A program made the position numbers and the translations under genes. Below, in pieces: positions 22,905 through 30,944 of a stretch of DNA of 45,712 nucleotides. The notes under the pieces are model-generated. The model was not told the origin of the DNA and did no database searches. It was given only the letters and a program-made list of their open reading frames with translations. The DNA comes from an uncultured Eisenbergiella sp. (GTDB taxonomy: Bacteria; Bacillota; Clostridia; Lachnospirales; Lachnospiraceae): contig CANRMT010000009.1 of the NCBI GenBank assembly GCA_947631815.1, forward strand, positions 1 to 45,712. Reading direction: 5' to 3'. Each line of letters begins with the position of its first letter. The first letter of the stretch is position 1.

Positions 22905-22977
22905 AGCGACAGACGGGGCTCGAACCCGCGACCTCCACCTTGGCAAGGTGGCGTACTACCAACTGTACTACTGTCGC
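22905..22977 (-). tRNA. tRNA-Gly (GCC), second copy
   Basis: The acceptor stem GCGACAG/CTGTCGC is perfect, with U as discriminator base. The anticodon loop TTGCCAA gives GCC, and the T-arm contains GGTTCGAGCC. CCA is not encoded. It is identical over all 73 bases to the upstream copy at 23007-23079; the two are 29 bases apart and share one promoter and one terminator. Confidence 0.97.
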
Positions 22978-23006
22978 ACATATTCGATTGGGTTTCCCGA
23001 AGGAAG

Positions 23007-23079
23007 AGCGACAGACGGGGCTCGAACCCGCGACCTCCACCTTGGCAAGGTGGCGTACTACCAACTGTACTACTGTCGC
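23007..23079 (-). tRNA. tRNA-Gly (GCC), first copy
   Basis: It has the same sequence and folding as the copy at 22905-22977, and is the promoter-proximal copy of the tandem. Confidence 0.97.
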
Positions 23080-23115
23080 ATCACATCCGCCGACATCTAA
23101 CCGGCGACGAAAATT

Positions 23116-23144
23116 ATCATACCATAGTTATTTCCAAAAAGCAA
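23116..23144 (-). promoter_or_regulatory. Promoter of the tRNA-Gly operon
   Basis: On the minus strand, TTGCTT (23144-23139) and TATGAT (23121-23116) are 17 bases apart, in an AT-rich stretch. Confidence 0.75.
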
Positions 23145-23275
23145 GATTTTTTCCAAAAGTTTTTCCCCGGTCCGCAAAAAGATTTTTTGAAAAGGAAAGC
23201 GCCCATCTGTTCCAGAGAACGGCCGCGGCCGGATACCCTTTGGGCCTGGCTCCCTGATTTTGGCGGTGAAACAGC

Positions 23276-23305
23276 TTTACACGGCATGTCGGTTCATAGT
23301 AAAAT
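23276..23305 (+). promoter_or_regulatory. Promoter of the AraC-type regulator
   Basis: TTTACA (23276-23281) and TAAAAT (23300-23305) have 18-base spacing. The predicted start near 23312 leaves a short leader that contains only the AGGAGG binding site. Confidence 0.55.
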
Positions 23306-23333
23306 AAGGAAAGAGCGCAGGAGGTTATGCGAA

Positions 23334-24248
23334 TTGGAGAGAGCGTACAAGATCGAATTTGACAGCGCGCAGGGCGGAGAGCTGTTCATGACCTGCTGCG
23401 GCTGTTCGCAGACGGAGCCGCTGCACAGCTTCGGCCCGGCGATGAAACCGCATTTCCTGATCCACTATGTGCTGCAGGGCAGGGGGCTTTTCCGCATGGA
23501 CGGCCGCGAATATCCGCTGGAGGCTGGGAACGGTTTTCTGATCGAGCCGGGGCGGCTGAGCTTTTACCGGGCGGATGAGAAGGAGCCCTGGACGTATATC
23601 TGGGTCGGCTTTTCGGGCAGCAGGGCGGCGGAATATGTGAACGCCATGGGGATTTCGGCGGAACGGCCCGTCTTCGTCTCGGAACGGTCGGACGAGCTGT
23701 ACGGCATCGTGCGGGACATGATGGATCACAATACGTTCGGCATGCGGAACGAACTGCGGCGGAACGGCCTTTTACAGGTGTTTCTTTCGGTGGTGGCGCA
23801 GTCCGCGCCCGTCGCGCAGCAGGACGAGGCCGACCGGGCGAATCAGTATGTGCGCAGGGCGGTGGAGTTCATCCAGCACAATTACTGCAACCCCATCAAG
23901 GTGACGGACGTGGCGAATTTCGTCTGCATCAACCGCAGTTATCTGTATACCCTGTTCGAGAATTCGCTGGGTATGTCGCCCCAGCAGTTCCTCGCCGCAT
24001 ATCGGATCACGAAGGCGGCGGAGATGCTCATGCTGCCGGATCTGCCGGTGGAGAGCATCGCGCTTTCCTGCGGTTACCAGGATCCGCTGGTCTTTTCCAA
24101 GGCGTTCAAGCAGGCCCGGGGCGTGTCGCCCTCCGTGTACAGGCGGCAGATGCGGCAGGATGAGAACCGGGTCAGCCGGGAAAACCTGCGCCAGGTGGAG
24201 GAGTTCATCGCCAAGGTGGGCAGACTGGTGCCGGGCGGGGAGCCGTGA
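23334..24248 (+). CDS. AraC family transcriptional regulator
   Basis: The N-terminal cupin-like sensing domain (about 1-150) has the sugar-type pattern HFLIHYVLQGRGLFRMDG...LEAGNGFLIEPG...YIWVGFSG. The C-terminal double helix-turn-helix (about 185-285) has YCNPIKVTDVANFVCINRSYLYTLFENSLGMSPQQFL and ESIALSCGYQDPLVFSKAFKQARGVSPSVYR. The best start is TTG at 23334, nine bases after a perfect AGGAGG (23319-23324) and just after the promoter. This gives 304 residues; earlier ATG codons lie outside the predicted transcript or lack a binding site. Its place before galK and galT suggests control of galactose or galactoside use, which is inference. Confidence 0.88.
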   Translation: MERAYKIEFDSAQGGELFMTCCGCSQTEPLHSFGPAMKPHFLIHYVLQGRGLFRMDGREYPLEAGNGFLIEPGRLSFYRADEKEPWTYIWVGFSGSRAAEYVNAMGISAERPVFVSERSDELYGIVRDMMDHNTFGMRNELRRNGLLQVFLSVVAQSAPVAQQDEADRANQYVRRAVEFIQHNYCNPIKVTDVANFVCINRSYLYTLFENSLGMSPQQFLAAYRITKAAEMLMLPDLPVESIALSCGYQDPLVFSKAFKQARGVSPSVYRRQMRQDENRVSRENLRQVEEFIAKVGRLVPGGEP

Positions 24249-24430
24249 GGCGGCGATTGTGTCCGGCGGATTTAACATTTTGACTGTCAGATGCAACATC
24301 GGCATCTTTCGGGCTGCCGGGTTTTATGAAACAATATGAAAAAGCGGGACGTGCGTGGCGGGCGTTTGACGGCGGGGTCTTCCGCAGGCATGGACCGGCA
24401 CGGATCAAAAAAGAGACGGAGGGATATGGC

Positions 24431-25594
24431 ATGAAACAGCAGCTTTTGGAGAAGTTCGCGGAATTGTTCAAAACGGCGGAAGGGGCGAAGGTATATTTCG
24501 CGCCGGGCCGCGTGAATCTGATCGGAGAACACACGGATTATAACGGCGGTCACGTTTTTCCCTGTGCGCTGACCATCGGCACCTACGGCGTGGCGCGGAA
24601 GCGCGCGGACAGGGAACTGCATATGTATTCCATGAATTTTGAGCACCTGGGGATCATCGACAGCAGTCTGGACGATCTGACGCCGGACAAAAAGGCGGAC
24701 TGGACGAATTATCCCAAGGGCGTGATCTGGGCCTTCGGCCAGAAGGGGATGGAGGTGCCCTGCGGCATGGATCTGATGCTGTACGGCAACATTCCGAATG
24801 GTTCCGGCCTTTCCTCCTCCGCTTCCGTGGAGGTGCTGACCGGGTCCATCCTGCGGGATATGTTCGGCTTTGACGTTTCCAACCAGGACCTGGCGCTGAT
24901 CGGCCAGTATGCGGAGAACCGGTACAACGGCGTCAACTGCGGCATCATGGACCAGTTCGCCATCGCCATGGGCAGGGCGGATTATGCGATCTTCCTGGAC
25001 ACGGCCACGATGGAATATGAATATGCCCCCATCCATCTGGAGGGCGCGAAGCTGGTGATCTCCTGCAGCAACAAGAAGCGGGGGCTGGGCGATTCCAAAT
25101 ACAATGAGCGGCGCAGCGAGTGCGAGACGGCGCTGGCGGAGCTGCAGAAGGTTGTGGATATCCGGACGCTGGGCGATCTGGATGAGGCACAGTTCGAGCA
25201 GTATAAGGACGCGATCGCGGATGAGACCCGTGTCCGCCGCGCGCGTCACGCGGTGTATGAGAATCAGCGCACGGTCCGCGCAGTGGCAGCCCTGAAGGCC
25301 GACGATATCGAAGAATTCGGCAGACTGATGAACGCCTCTCACGTTTCCCTGCGGGACGACTATGAGGTAACCGGCCTGGAGCTGGATACGCTGGTGGAAG
25401 CGGCGTGGAAGATCGACGGCGTGATCGGGTCCCGTATGACGGGCGCGGGCTTCGGCGGCTGCACGGTGAGCATCGTGAAGGATGAGGCCATCGAGGCGTT
25501 CAAGGCGCAGGTGGGCAGCGTTTACCGTGAAACGGTGGGTTATGACGCGGATTTCTATGTGGTGGAGATCGGCGACGGGCCGGTGATTCTATAA
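24431..25594 (+). CDS. galK: Galactokinase
   Basis: GalK phosphorylates alpha-D-galactose at O1, the entry step of the Leloir pathway. The galactose-binding signature PGRVNLIGEHTDYNGG lies at about 23-38. The GHMP ATP-binding motif NGSGLSSSASVE is at about 120-131, and the C-terminal GSRMTGAGFGGCTV motif at about 335-348. At 387 residues it is of normal length. The ATG at 24431 follows GGAGGG; the frame is open 35 codons upstream without support. It is the first gene of a galK-galT-radical SAM-nth run with short gaps (14, 10 and 21 bases). galE is not in the window. Confidence 0.96.
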   Translation: MKQQLLEKFAELFKTAEGAKVYFAPGRVNLIGEHTDYNGGHVFPCALTIGTYGVARKRADRELHMYSMNFEHLGIIDSSLDDLTPDKKADWTNYPKGVIWAFGQKGMEVPCGMDLMLYGNIPNGSGLSSSASVEVLTGSILRDMFGFDVSNQDLALIGQYAENRYNGVNCGIMDQFAIAMGRADYAIFLDTATMEYEYAPIHLEGAKLVISCSNKKRGLGDSKYNERRSECETALAELQKVVDIRTLGDLDEAQFEQYKDAIADETRVRRARHAVYENQRTVRAVAALKADDIEEFGRLMNASHVSLRDDYEVTGLELDTLVEAAWKIDGVIGSRMTGAGFGGCTVSIVKDEAIEAFKAQVGSVYRETVGYDADFYVVEIGDGPVIL

Positions 25595-25608
25595 GGAGGG
25601 GATTCCAT

Positions 25609-27201
25609 ATGATTCAGGAACTGATCCGTGAACTCGTGCGGTACGGGCTTGCCACGGGGCTGGTGGACCCGGTGGACGAGATCTACACGGTGAACCGGCT
25701 GTTGGAGCTGTTTGAACTGGATGAATACGAGTGCGGCTTTGCTGTGACCGGGACGGACTGCGCGGAGGGGCAGGCGGGTGCGCAGGAGGAATGCGCGGAG
25801 CCTGAGGAAAAGAGGGCAACAGGGGAAACGGAAGAGGAACTGGTTTCGAAGCTGCCGGACATCCTCAAGGGGATGCTGGACTATGCCGTGGAGCAGGGCA
25901 TCATGAAGGAGGACGGCATCGTCTACCGGGACCTGTTCGATACGAAGATCATGAGCTGCCTGGTGGGGCGGCCCAGCGAGATCATCCCGAAATTCTGGAA
26001 GAAATATCAGGAATCTCCCGAAGCGGCCACGGAATTTTTTTACAAATTCAGCAGGGACACGGACTACATCCGCCGGTATCGGGTCAGCCGAGACGAAAAA
26101 TGGGTGGCGCCCACCCAATACGGCGATCTGGACATCACCATCAATCTTTCCAAGCCGGAAAAGGACCCCAAGGCCATCGCCGCGGCCAGGCTGGCAAAGC
26201 AGAGCGGCTATCCCAAGTGTCAGCTCTGCATGGAGAACGAGGGCTATGCGGGGCGGGTGAACCATCCGGCCAGGCAGAATCATCGCATCATTCCCATCAC
26301 CATCAACGGCGGCAGATGGGGGTTCCAGTATTCGCCCTATGTGTATTACAACGAGCACTGCATCGTGTTCAACGCCAAACATACGCCCATGAGGATCGAG
26401 CACGATACCTTTGTGAAGCTGTTCGATTTCGTGAAGCAGTTCCCCCATTACATCCTGGGCTCCAACGCGGATCTGCCCATCGTGGGCGGTTCCATCCTGA
26501 GTCACGACCATTTTCAGGGCGGTCATTACGAATTCCCGATGGCAAAGGCGCCGGTGGAGCGGACCTTTACGGTGCGGGGATTTGAGGATGTAAAGGCGGG
26601 GATCGTGAAGTGGCCCATGTCCGTCATCCGCATCTGGAGCGCGGACGCCGACCGGGTGATCGCGCTGGCCGATGTGATCCTGGCGGCCTGGAGAGGCTAC
26701 AGCGACGAGGCGTGCTTCCTGTTCGCGGAGACGGACGGGGAGGCGCACAACACCATCACGCCCATCGCGAGAAAGCGCGGGGATTTCTATGAGCTGGATC
26801 TGGTGTTGCGCAACAATATCACCACGCAGGAGCATCCGCTGGGCGTGTTCCATCCCCATGCGAAGCTGCATCACATCAAAAAAGAGAACATCGGGCTGAT
26901 CGAGGTCATGGGTCTGGCGGTGCTGCCCGCCCGGTTGAAGGGAGAGATGGCGGCGCTGGAGAAAGCGATCCTGGCCGGTGAGGATCTGCGCGCGGATGCG
27001 GTGCTGGCGACCCATGCGGACTGGGTGGAGGAGTTCCTGCCCAAATACGGCGAGGTGAACGCCGACAACATCCACGGCATCATCCAGAAGGAGATCGGGC
27101 TCGTGTTCATGCAGGTGCTGGAGGACGCGGGCGTTTACAAGCGCGATGAAAAGGGACAGGCGGGCTTCGACCGTTTCGTGGAACGTCTGAACCGGGAGTG
27201 A
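25609..27201 (+). CDS. galT: UDP-glucose--hexose-1-phosphate uridylyltransferase, Firmicutes type
   Basis: This belongs to the Firmicutes GalT family, not the short E. coli type. It shows ARLAKQSGYPKCQLCMENEGYAG (about 196-218), the HRIIPITINGGRWGFQYSPY region, and the nucleophile-region motif SHDHFQGGHYEFPMAKA (about 300-316). It moves UMP from UDP-glucose to galactose-1-phosphate. At 530 residues it is longer than the roughly 490-500 usual for the family. The excess is an insertion at about 45-75 (rich in E, A, G, with TGTDCAEGQAGAQ) in the N-terminal helical region. AAGGAGGGG precedes the ATG, 14 bases after galK. Confidence 0.95.
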   Translation: MIQELIRELVRYGLATGLVDPVDEIYTVNRLLELFELDEYECGFAVTGTDCAEGQAGAQEECAEPEEKRATGETEEELVSKLPDILKGMLDYAVEQGIMKEDGIVYRDLFDTKIMSCLVGRPSEIIPKFWKKYQESPEAATEFFYKFSRDTDYIRRYRVSRDEKWVAPTQYGDLDITINLSKPEKDPKAIAAARLAKQSGYPKCQLCMENEGYAGRVNHPARQNHRIIPITINGGRWGFQYSPYVYYNEHCIVFNAKHTPMRIEHDTFVKLFDFVKQFPHYILGSNADLPIVGGSILSHDHFQGGHYEFPMAKAPVERTFTVRGFEDVKAGIVKWPMSVIRIWSADADRVIALADVILAAWRGYSDEACFLFAETDGEAHNTITPIARKRGDFYELDLVLRNNITTQEHPLGVFHPHAKLHHIKKENIGLIEVMGLAVLPARLKGEMAALEKAILAGEDLRADAVLATHADWVEEFLPKYGEVNADNIHGIIQKEIGLVFMQVLEDAGVYKRDEKGQAGFDRFVERLNRE

Positions 27202-27211
27202 CTGTGCGATC

Positions 27212-29065
27212 ATGAAGTTTTTGCTGGCGGCGCTGAACGCGAAATATATCCATTCGAATCCGGCCCTCTACAGCCTGAAGGCCTATGCGCTGCGGCGCGA
27301 TCCGGCGGCGGCAGGGGATGTGGAGCTGGCCGAGTATACGATCAATCAGCCGCTGGCCGATATCCTGGCGGATCTGTATCGGAGAGGGCCGGACGTGCTG
27401 GCCTTCTCCTGTTATATATGGAACTGGACGCAGATCCGGGAGCTGACGGAGAGCCTGCACAAGCTTCTGCCCGCACTGCCGATCTGGCTGGGAGGCCCGG
27501 AGGTCTCCTGGCAGGCCGAAGCGGTGCTGCGCGGGGCTAAGCACATCACCGGCGTCATGGTGGGAGAAGGCGAGGAAACGTTCGCGGAGCTGCTGGCGCA
27601 TTACAGAGGGCCCGACGCGGGAAAGACGCCGAAGCTGCCGAATGCGGCCGCGGAATGTATGCCGAACGGCGGGAATCCTGCGGCGGACCGCACGCCGCGC
27701 GGTCAGGAGCCCGGCGCGGGCCTGCAGGAGATCGCGGGGCTGGTGTTCCGGGAGGAAAAGACCGGAGAGATCCTCCGTACGCCGCCGCGGGAAGCGCTGG
27801 ATATGGACGAGCTTCCTTTTCTGTATGAAGATCTGTCCGCTTTTGGCAACCGGATCCTGTACTACGAATCCAGCCGGGGCTGTCCGTTCCGGTGCGGCTA
27901 CTGCCTTTCCTCGCTGGACCGTCAGGTGCGGTTCCGGAGCATGGAGCTGGTCAAAAAGGAGCTGCAGTTTTTTCTGGACCGGCGAGTGCCGCAGGTGAAG
28001 TTCCTGGATCGGACCTTTAACTGCAGCCATGCGCGCACGAAAGCGGTGTGGGAATGGCTCCTGGAGCATGACAACGGCATCACGAATTTTCATTTTGAGA
28101 TCGAGGCGGAGCTGCTGGATGAGGCGGAGCTTTCTCTTCTGGCCCGGATGCGGCCGGGACTGGTACAGCTGGAGATCGGCGTCCAGTCCACCAATCCGCG
28201 CACGCTGGAGGCCGTGCGGCGGTCCGCGGACTGCGGCAGGCTGGCGGAGGCGGTGCGCAGGATCGTTTCCGGCCGCAATGTGCACGTGCATCTGGATCTG
28301 ATCGCGGGCCTGCCCTATGAGGATCTCACCAGTTTTCAAAAGTCCTTCGACGATGTGTACCGGATGCGGCCCCATCAGCTTCAGCTGGGATTTTTGAAGG
28401 TGCTGAAGGGCTCCTATATGGAAGAGATGGCGGATGCCTTCGGCATCATTTCGTGGGAGACGCCGCCCTATGAGGTGCTGTCCACTCGATGGCTGTCCTT
28501 TTCGGACGTGACGCGCCTGAAGCGGGTAGAGGACATGGTGGAGCTGTATTATAACAGCGGCCAGTTCACGCACATGCTGGCGGCGCTGGAGGAACGGTTT
28601 GAAAGCCCCTTCGGCCTGTTTGCCGCGCTGGCGGATTTTTATGAGGAAAAGGGATTTTTTGTGAACAGCCCGTCCCGGCTGTACCGGTATCAGGTCCTGC
28701 TGGATTTTGCGGCGGCCGTGGATGCGGGACGCGGCGGGCTGTACCGGGATCTGGCCGTGTACGATCTGTATCTGCGGGAAAACCTGAAAAGCAGGCCGGA
28801 TTTCGCGGAGGATCTGTCCCCGCGGCGTGATGCGATCCTGCTTTTTTATAAAAAGGAAGAGGAAACCGGGCGGTATCTGCCGGAGTATGCCGGATACAGC
28901 GCCAGGCAGCTGCAGCGCATGACGCACCTGGAGATCTTCGGGGAAAGGGCGGTGCTGTTTGACTACCGGCGGCGGGATCCCGTCACCGGCAGCGCATGGA
29001 CGGCGGAGGTGGAGCTGGAGAGGCCCGGAACGGCGGAGAGGTCCGAAACGGGTGCCGATATCTGA
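27212..29065 (+). CDS. B12-binding-type radical SAM protein (DUF4080 group)
   Basis: The N-terminus (MKFLLAALNAKYIHSNPALYSLKAY, ...ISLY-like CYIWNWTQI and WLGGPEVSW segments, about 1-125) is a cobalamin-binding-like fold. The radical SAM core follows, with CPFRCGYC (C224, C228, C231) and the DRTFNC and FEIEAELL segments. The C-terminal DUF4080 region extends to 617. The reaction is unknown; such proteins are usually annotated only as B12-binding radical SAM proteins. An insertion at about 133-170 (PDAGKTPKLPNAAAECMPNGG type) falls between the two domains' conserved parts. It starts ten bases after galT, so it is probably co-transcribed, although no functional link to galactose is known. Confidence 0.88.
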   Translation: MKFLLAALNAKYIHSNPALYSLKAYALRRDPAAAGDVELAEYTINQPLADILADLYRRGPDVLAFSCYIWNWTQIRELTESLHKLLPALPIWLGGPEVSWQAEAVLRGAKHITGVMVGEGEETFAELLAHYRGPDAGKTPKLPNAAAECMPNGGNPAADRTPRGQEPGAGLQEIAGLVFREEKTGEILRTPPREALDMDELPFLYEDLSAFGNRILYYESSRGCPFRCGYCLSSLDRQVRFRSMELVKKELQFFLDRRVPQVKFLDRTFNCSHARTKAVWEWLLEHDNGITNFHFEIEAELLDEAELSLLARMRPGLVQLEIGVQSTNPRTLEAVRRSADCGRLAEAVRRIVSGRNVHVHLDLIAGLPYEDLTSFQKSFDDVYRMRPHQLQLGFLKVLKGSYMEEMADAFGIISWETPPYEVLSTRWLSFSDVTRLKRVEDMVELYYNSGQFTHMLAALEERFESPFGLFAALADFYEEKGFFVNSPSRLYRYQVLLDFAAAVDAGRGGLYRDLAVYDLYLRENLKSRPDFAEDLSPRRDAILLFYKKEEETGRYLPEYAGYSARQLQRMTHLEIFGERAVLFDYRRRDPVTGSAWTAEVELERPGTAERSETGADI

Positions 29066-29086
29066 AACGACGGAGGGAAGGCCGAA

Positions 29087-29731
29087 ATGGAGGCGCATAC
29101 AAAAGCGATCCTGGATCTGCTGGATGAGCATTACGGGACGGAATACGTCTGTTATCTGAATCATGAAAACGCATGGCAGCTGCTGATCGCCACCATTCTG
29201 AGCGCACAGTGCACGGACGCCAGGGTCAATATCGTGACGAAGGATCTGTTTGTCAAATATCCGTCGGTGGAAGCCTTTGCGGACGCCGATCTGAAGGAGC
29301 TGGAACAGGATATCCGCGCGACGGGTTTTTATCATAATAAAGCGAAAAATATCATAGCCTGCTGTAAGGATCTGGTGGAAAAATTCGGCGGTCAGGTGCC
29401 GTCCTCCCTGGAGGATCTGACGTCTCTGGCAGGCGTGGGCAGAAAGACCGCCAACGTGATCCGCGGAAATATTTATCACGAGCCCAGCGTGGTGGTGGAC
29501 ACCCATGTGAAGCGGATCTCCAAAAAGCTGGGGCTGACCGGAGAGGACGATCCGGTGAAGGTGGAAATGGAGCTGATGCGGGTCCTGCCGAAGGATCACT
29601 GGATCCTGTATAACATTCAGATCATCACGCTGGGGCGGCAGATCTGCAAGGCGCCGACGCCAAGATGCGAGGAGTGTTTTCTGTCCGCGCACTGCCCGGA
29701 CTATCAGGCCAGACACGGCGGAGCGGGCTGA
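29087..29731 (+). CDS. nth: Endonuclease III
   Basis: This DNA glycosylase/AP lyase removes oxidised pyrimidines. The helix-hairpin-helix LAGVGRKTANV carries the catalytic lysine K120, and D138 lies in VDTHVKR, the same numbering as in E. coli. The C-terminal 4Fe-4S cluster cysteines are C187, C194, C197 and C203. At 214 residues it has the usual length. GGAGGGA precedes the ATG, 21 bases after the radical SAM gene. Confidence 0.97.
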   Translation: MEAHTKAILDLLDEHYGTEYVCYLNHENAWQLLIATILSAQCTDARVNIVTKDLFVKYPSVEAFADADLKELEQDIRATGFYHNKAKNIIACCKDLVEKFGGQVPSSLEDLTSLAGVGRKTANVIRGNIYHEPSVVVDTHVKRISKKLGLTGEDDPVKVEMELMRVLPKDHWILYNIQIITLGRQICKAPTPRCEECFLSAHCPDYQARHGGAG

Positions 29732-29854
29732 GGCTTCGGCGGGCCGATGGACCGGCGGGACATGGGGCGTCGCCGCGGGACGGGCCGACGGCAGCGCCGT
29801 TCGCCCGGTATTCGCGGTCCGGCGCCGCAGGCGTCCGCAGGATGGAGGAACAGG

Positions 29855-30583
29855 ATGCAGCCGGTACAGGATTATCTGTGTGTGGATCTGGAAACCACGG
29901 GCCTGAATCCCAAACTGGACAAGATCATAGAGATCGGTGCGCTCCGGGTGAAAAACGGCCGGATCGAGGACAGCTTTCATACGATGGTGCATCCAGGCCG
30001 AACGCTTTCGCCCAGGGCGGAGGAACTGACGCAGCTTACGGCGGAGGACCTGCGGGACGCGCCGCTGATCGGCGAGGTGATCCCGGGTTTTCTGGAGTTC
30101 GCGGGCGGACTTCCCCTGCTGGGTCATTTCGTGCTGTTTGATTATTCTTTTCTGAAGCGGGCGGCGGTCAACGCGCGCCTCTCCTTTGAACGGGAGGGGA
30201 TCGACACGCTGAAGATCGCCCGGCAGTACCTGTCCGGGCTTCCCGGACGGCAGCTTTCCGCGCTCTGTGCGCATTACGGCATCGAGCTCCGAGCCCACCG
30301 GGCGCTGGGGGATGCCGCCGCCACGCATCTTCTGTATCAGCGGCTGTGCGGGGAGTTTTTCGATCCGGAGGACTGCGCGGTGTTCCTGCCGCAGCCGCTC
30401 ATCTACAAAGTGAAGCGGGAGGGACCGGCCACCAGGGCGCAGAAGGAACGGCTGCGGACCCTTTTCGCGCGCTATTCCGTCGAGCCGGACTGCGAGATCG
30501 AGCTTTTGACGAAAAATGAGGCCAGCCGTCTGATCGACCGGATTCGCGCGGCGTATGGGAGCTTGCAAAAGAAGGATCAATGA
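29855..30583 (+). CDS. DnaQ-like 3'-5' exonuclease
   Basis: The DEDDh exonuclease motifs are present: DLETTGLNP (Exo I, about 10-18), the GHFVLFDYSFL segment (Exo II, about 90-100), and HRALGDAAATHLLY (Exo III, H and D). Such proteins proofread or trim DNA or RNA ends (DnaQ, PolC epsilon-like). The C-terminal 60 residues (RAQKERLRTLF...LTKNEASRLIDRI) form a small helical module often seen after such domains in Clostridia. The ATG at 29855 is preceded by GGAGGA; the frame runs further upstream with arginine-rich, unlikely sequence. The last codons overlap the -35 box of the next promoter. The length of 242 residues suggests a stand-alone exonuclease, not a polymerase subunit. Confidence 0.88.
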   Translation: MQPVQDYLCVDLETTGLNPKLDKIIEIGALRVKNGRIEDSFHTMVHPGRTLSPRAEELTQLTAEDLRDAPLIGEVIPGFLEFAGGLPLLGHFVLFDYSFLKRAAVNARLSFEREGIDTLKIARQYLSGLPGRQLSALCAHYGIELRAHRALGDAAATHLLYQRLCGEFFDPEDCAVFLPQPLIYKVKREGPATRAQKERLRTLFARYSVEPDCEIELLTKNEASRLIDRIRAAYGSLQKKDQ

Positions 30584-30591
30584 TTTATAAT
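30563..30591 (+). promoter_or_regulatory. Promoter leading into the 59-bp repeat leader
   Basis: TTGCAA (30563-30568), inside the end of the exonuclease gene, and TATAAT (30586-30591), just after its stop, have 17-base spacing. The predicted start near 30597 is at the first hairpin of the repeat region. Confidence 0.72.
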
Positions 30592-30594
30592 GAA

Positions 30595-30797
30595 GGGAAA
30601 TTGCGAAGCAATTTCCCGCCGCTTCTCGTTCCGCGAAGCGGAATGAGAGGCTTCCCGAAAGGCGAAGCAATTTCCCGCCGCTTCTCGTTCCGCGAAGCGG
30701 AATGAAAGGTTTCCCGAACAGCGAAGCAATTTCCCGCCGCTTCTCGTTCCGCGAAGCGGAATGAGAAGCTTCCCGAAAGGCGAAGCAATTTCCCGAA
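30595..30797 (+). repeat. 59-bp tandem repeat array with GCGAAGC-tipped hairpins (element E4)
   Basis: Units begin with GCGAAGC at 30603, 30662, 30721 and 30780, an exact 59-base period; the last unit is only about 18 bases long. Each full unit has GCAATTTCCC, then a hairpin of TTCTCGTTCCGC and GCGGAATGAGA with a GAA loop. The array opens with GGGAAATTGC (30595-30604), which pairs with GCAATTTCCC of unit 1 (30608-30617) around GAA. The same partner sequence recurs at 30667, 30726 and 30785. Copies differ by only a few bases. The array fills the leader between a promoter and the small membrane peptide gene. Confidence 0.92.
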
Positions 30798-30811
30798 CGA
30801 GGTGAAAAAGC

Positions 30812-30913
30812 ATGAATTTTCATAGCAAAAAAACACAGAAGATCGTATCTTCGATCATTATCGTGATTTTGGTGTTGGCCATGGTCGTTCCCACCCTGAT
30901 CTCATTTTTGTAA
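30812..30913 (+). CDS. 33-residue single-span membrane peptide
   Basis: An ATG at 30812, with GAGGTG upstream at 30799-30804, opens a 34-codon frame ending in TAA at 30911-30913. The peptide has a basic N-terminus (MNFHSKKTQK) and one hydrophobic helix (about 12-32, IVSSIIIVILVLAMVVPTLI) ending at SFL, so it is probably a small inner membrane protein with the N-terminus inside. I recall similar short proteins near VanW-type genes in Clostridia but cannot name a family. It lies 31 bases before the VanW gene, and the leader upstream is the 59-bp repeat array. Its start and hydrophobic pattern make it convincing despite its size. Confidence 0.65.
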   Translation: MNFHSKKTQKIVSSIIIVILVLAMVVPTLISFL

Positions 30914-30944
30914 GGGCGGGCACAGGCCGAGAAAGGAACGGGGT

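Noticed and set aside
22905-23079. tRNA-Gly pair as an integration (att) site of a mobile element
   Set aside because: Both copies are complete tRNAs with shared promoter and terminator, and no integrase or foreign DNA borders them.
29732-29854. Upstream extension of the exonuclease gene to 29747
   Set aside because: The extra residues are arginine-rich without similarity, and a proper binding site lies directly before the ATG at 29855.
30595-30797. CRISPR array
   Set aside because: The 59-base units are directly adjacent without unique spacers, and no cas genes are present.
27107-30823. A very long open frame (over 1,200 codons) on the minus strand opposite galT end, the radical SAM gene, nth and the exonuclease
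   Set aside because: It is antisense to four well-supported genes, its composition is that of a GC-rich shadow frame (H, R, Q, P), and it has no recognisable domain.
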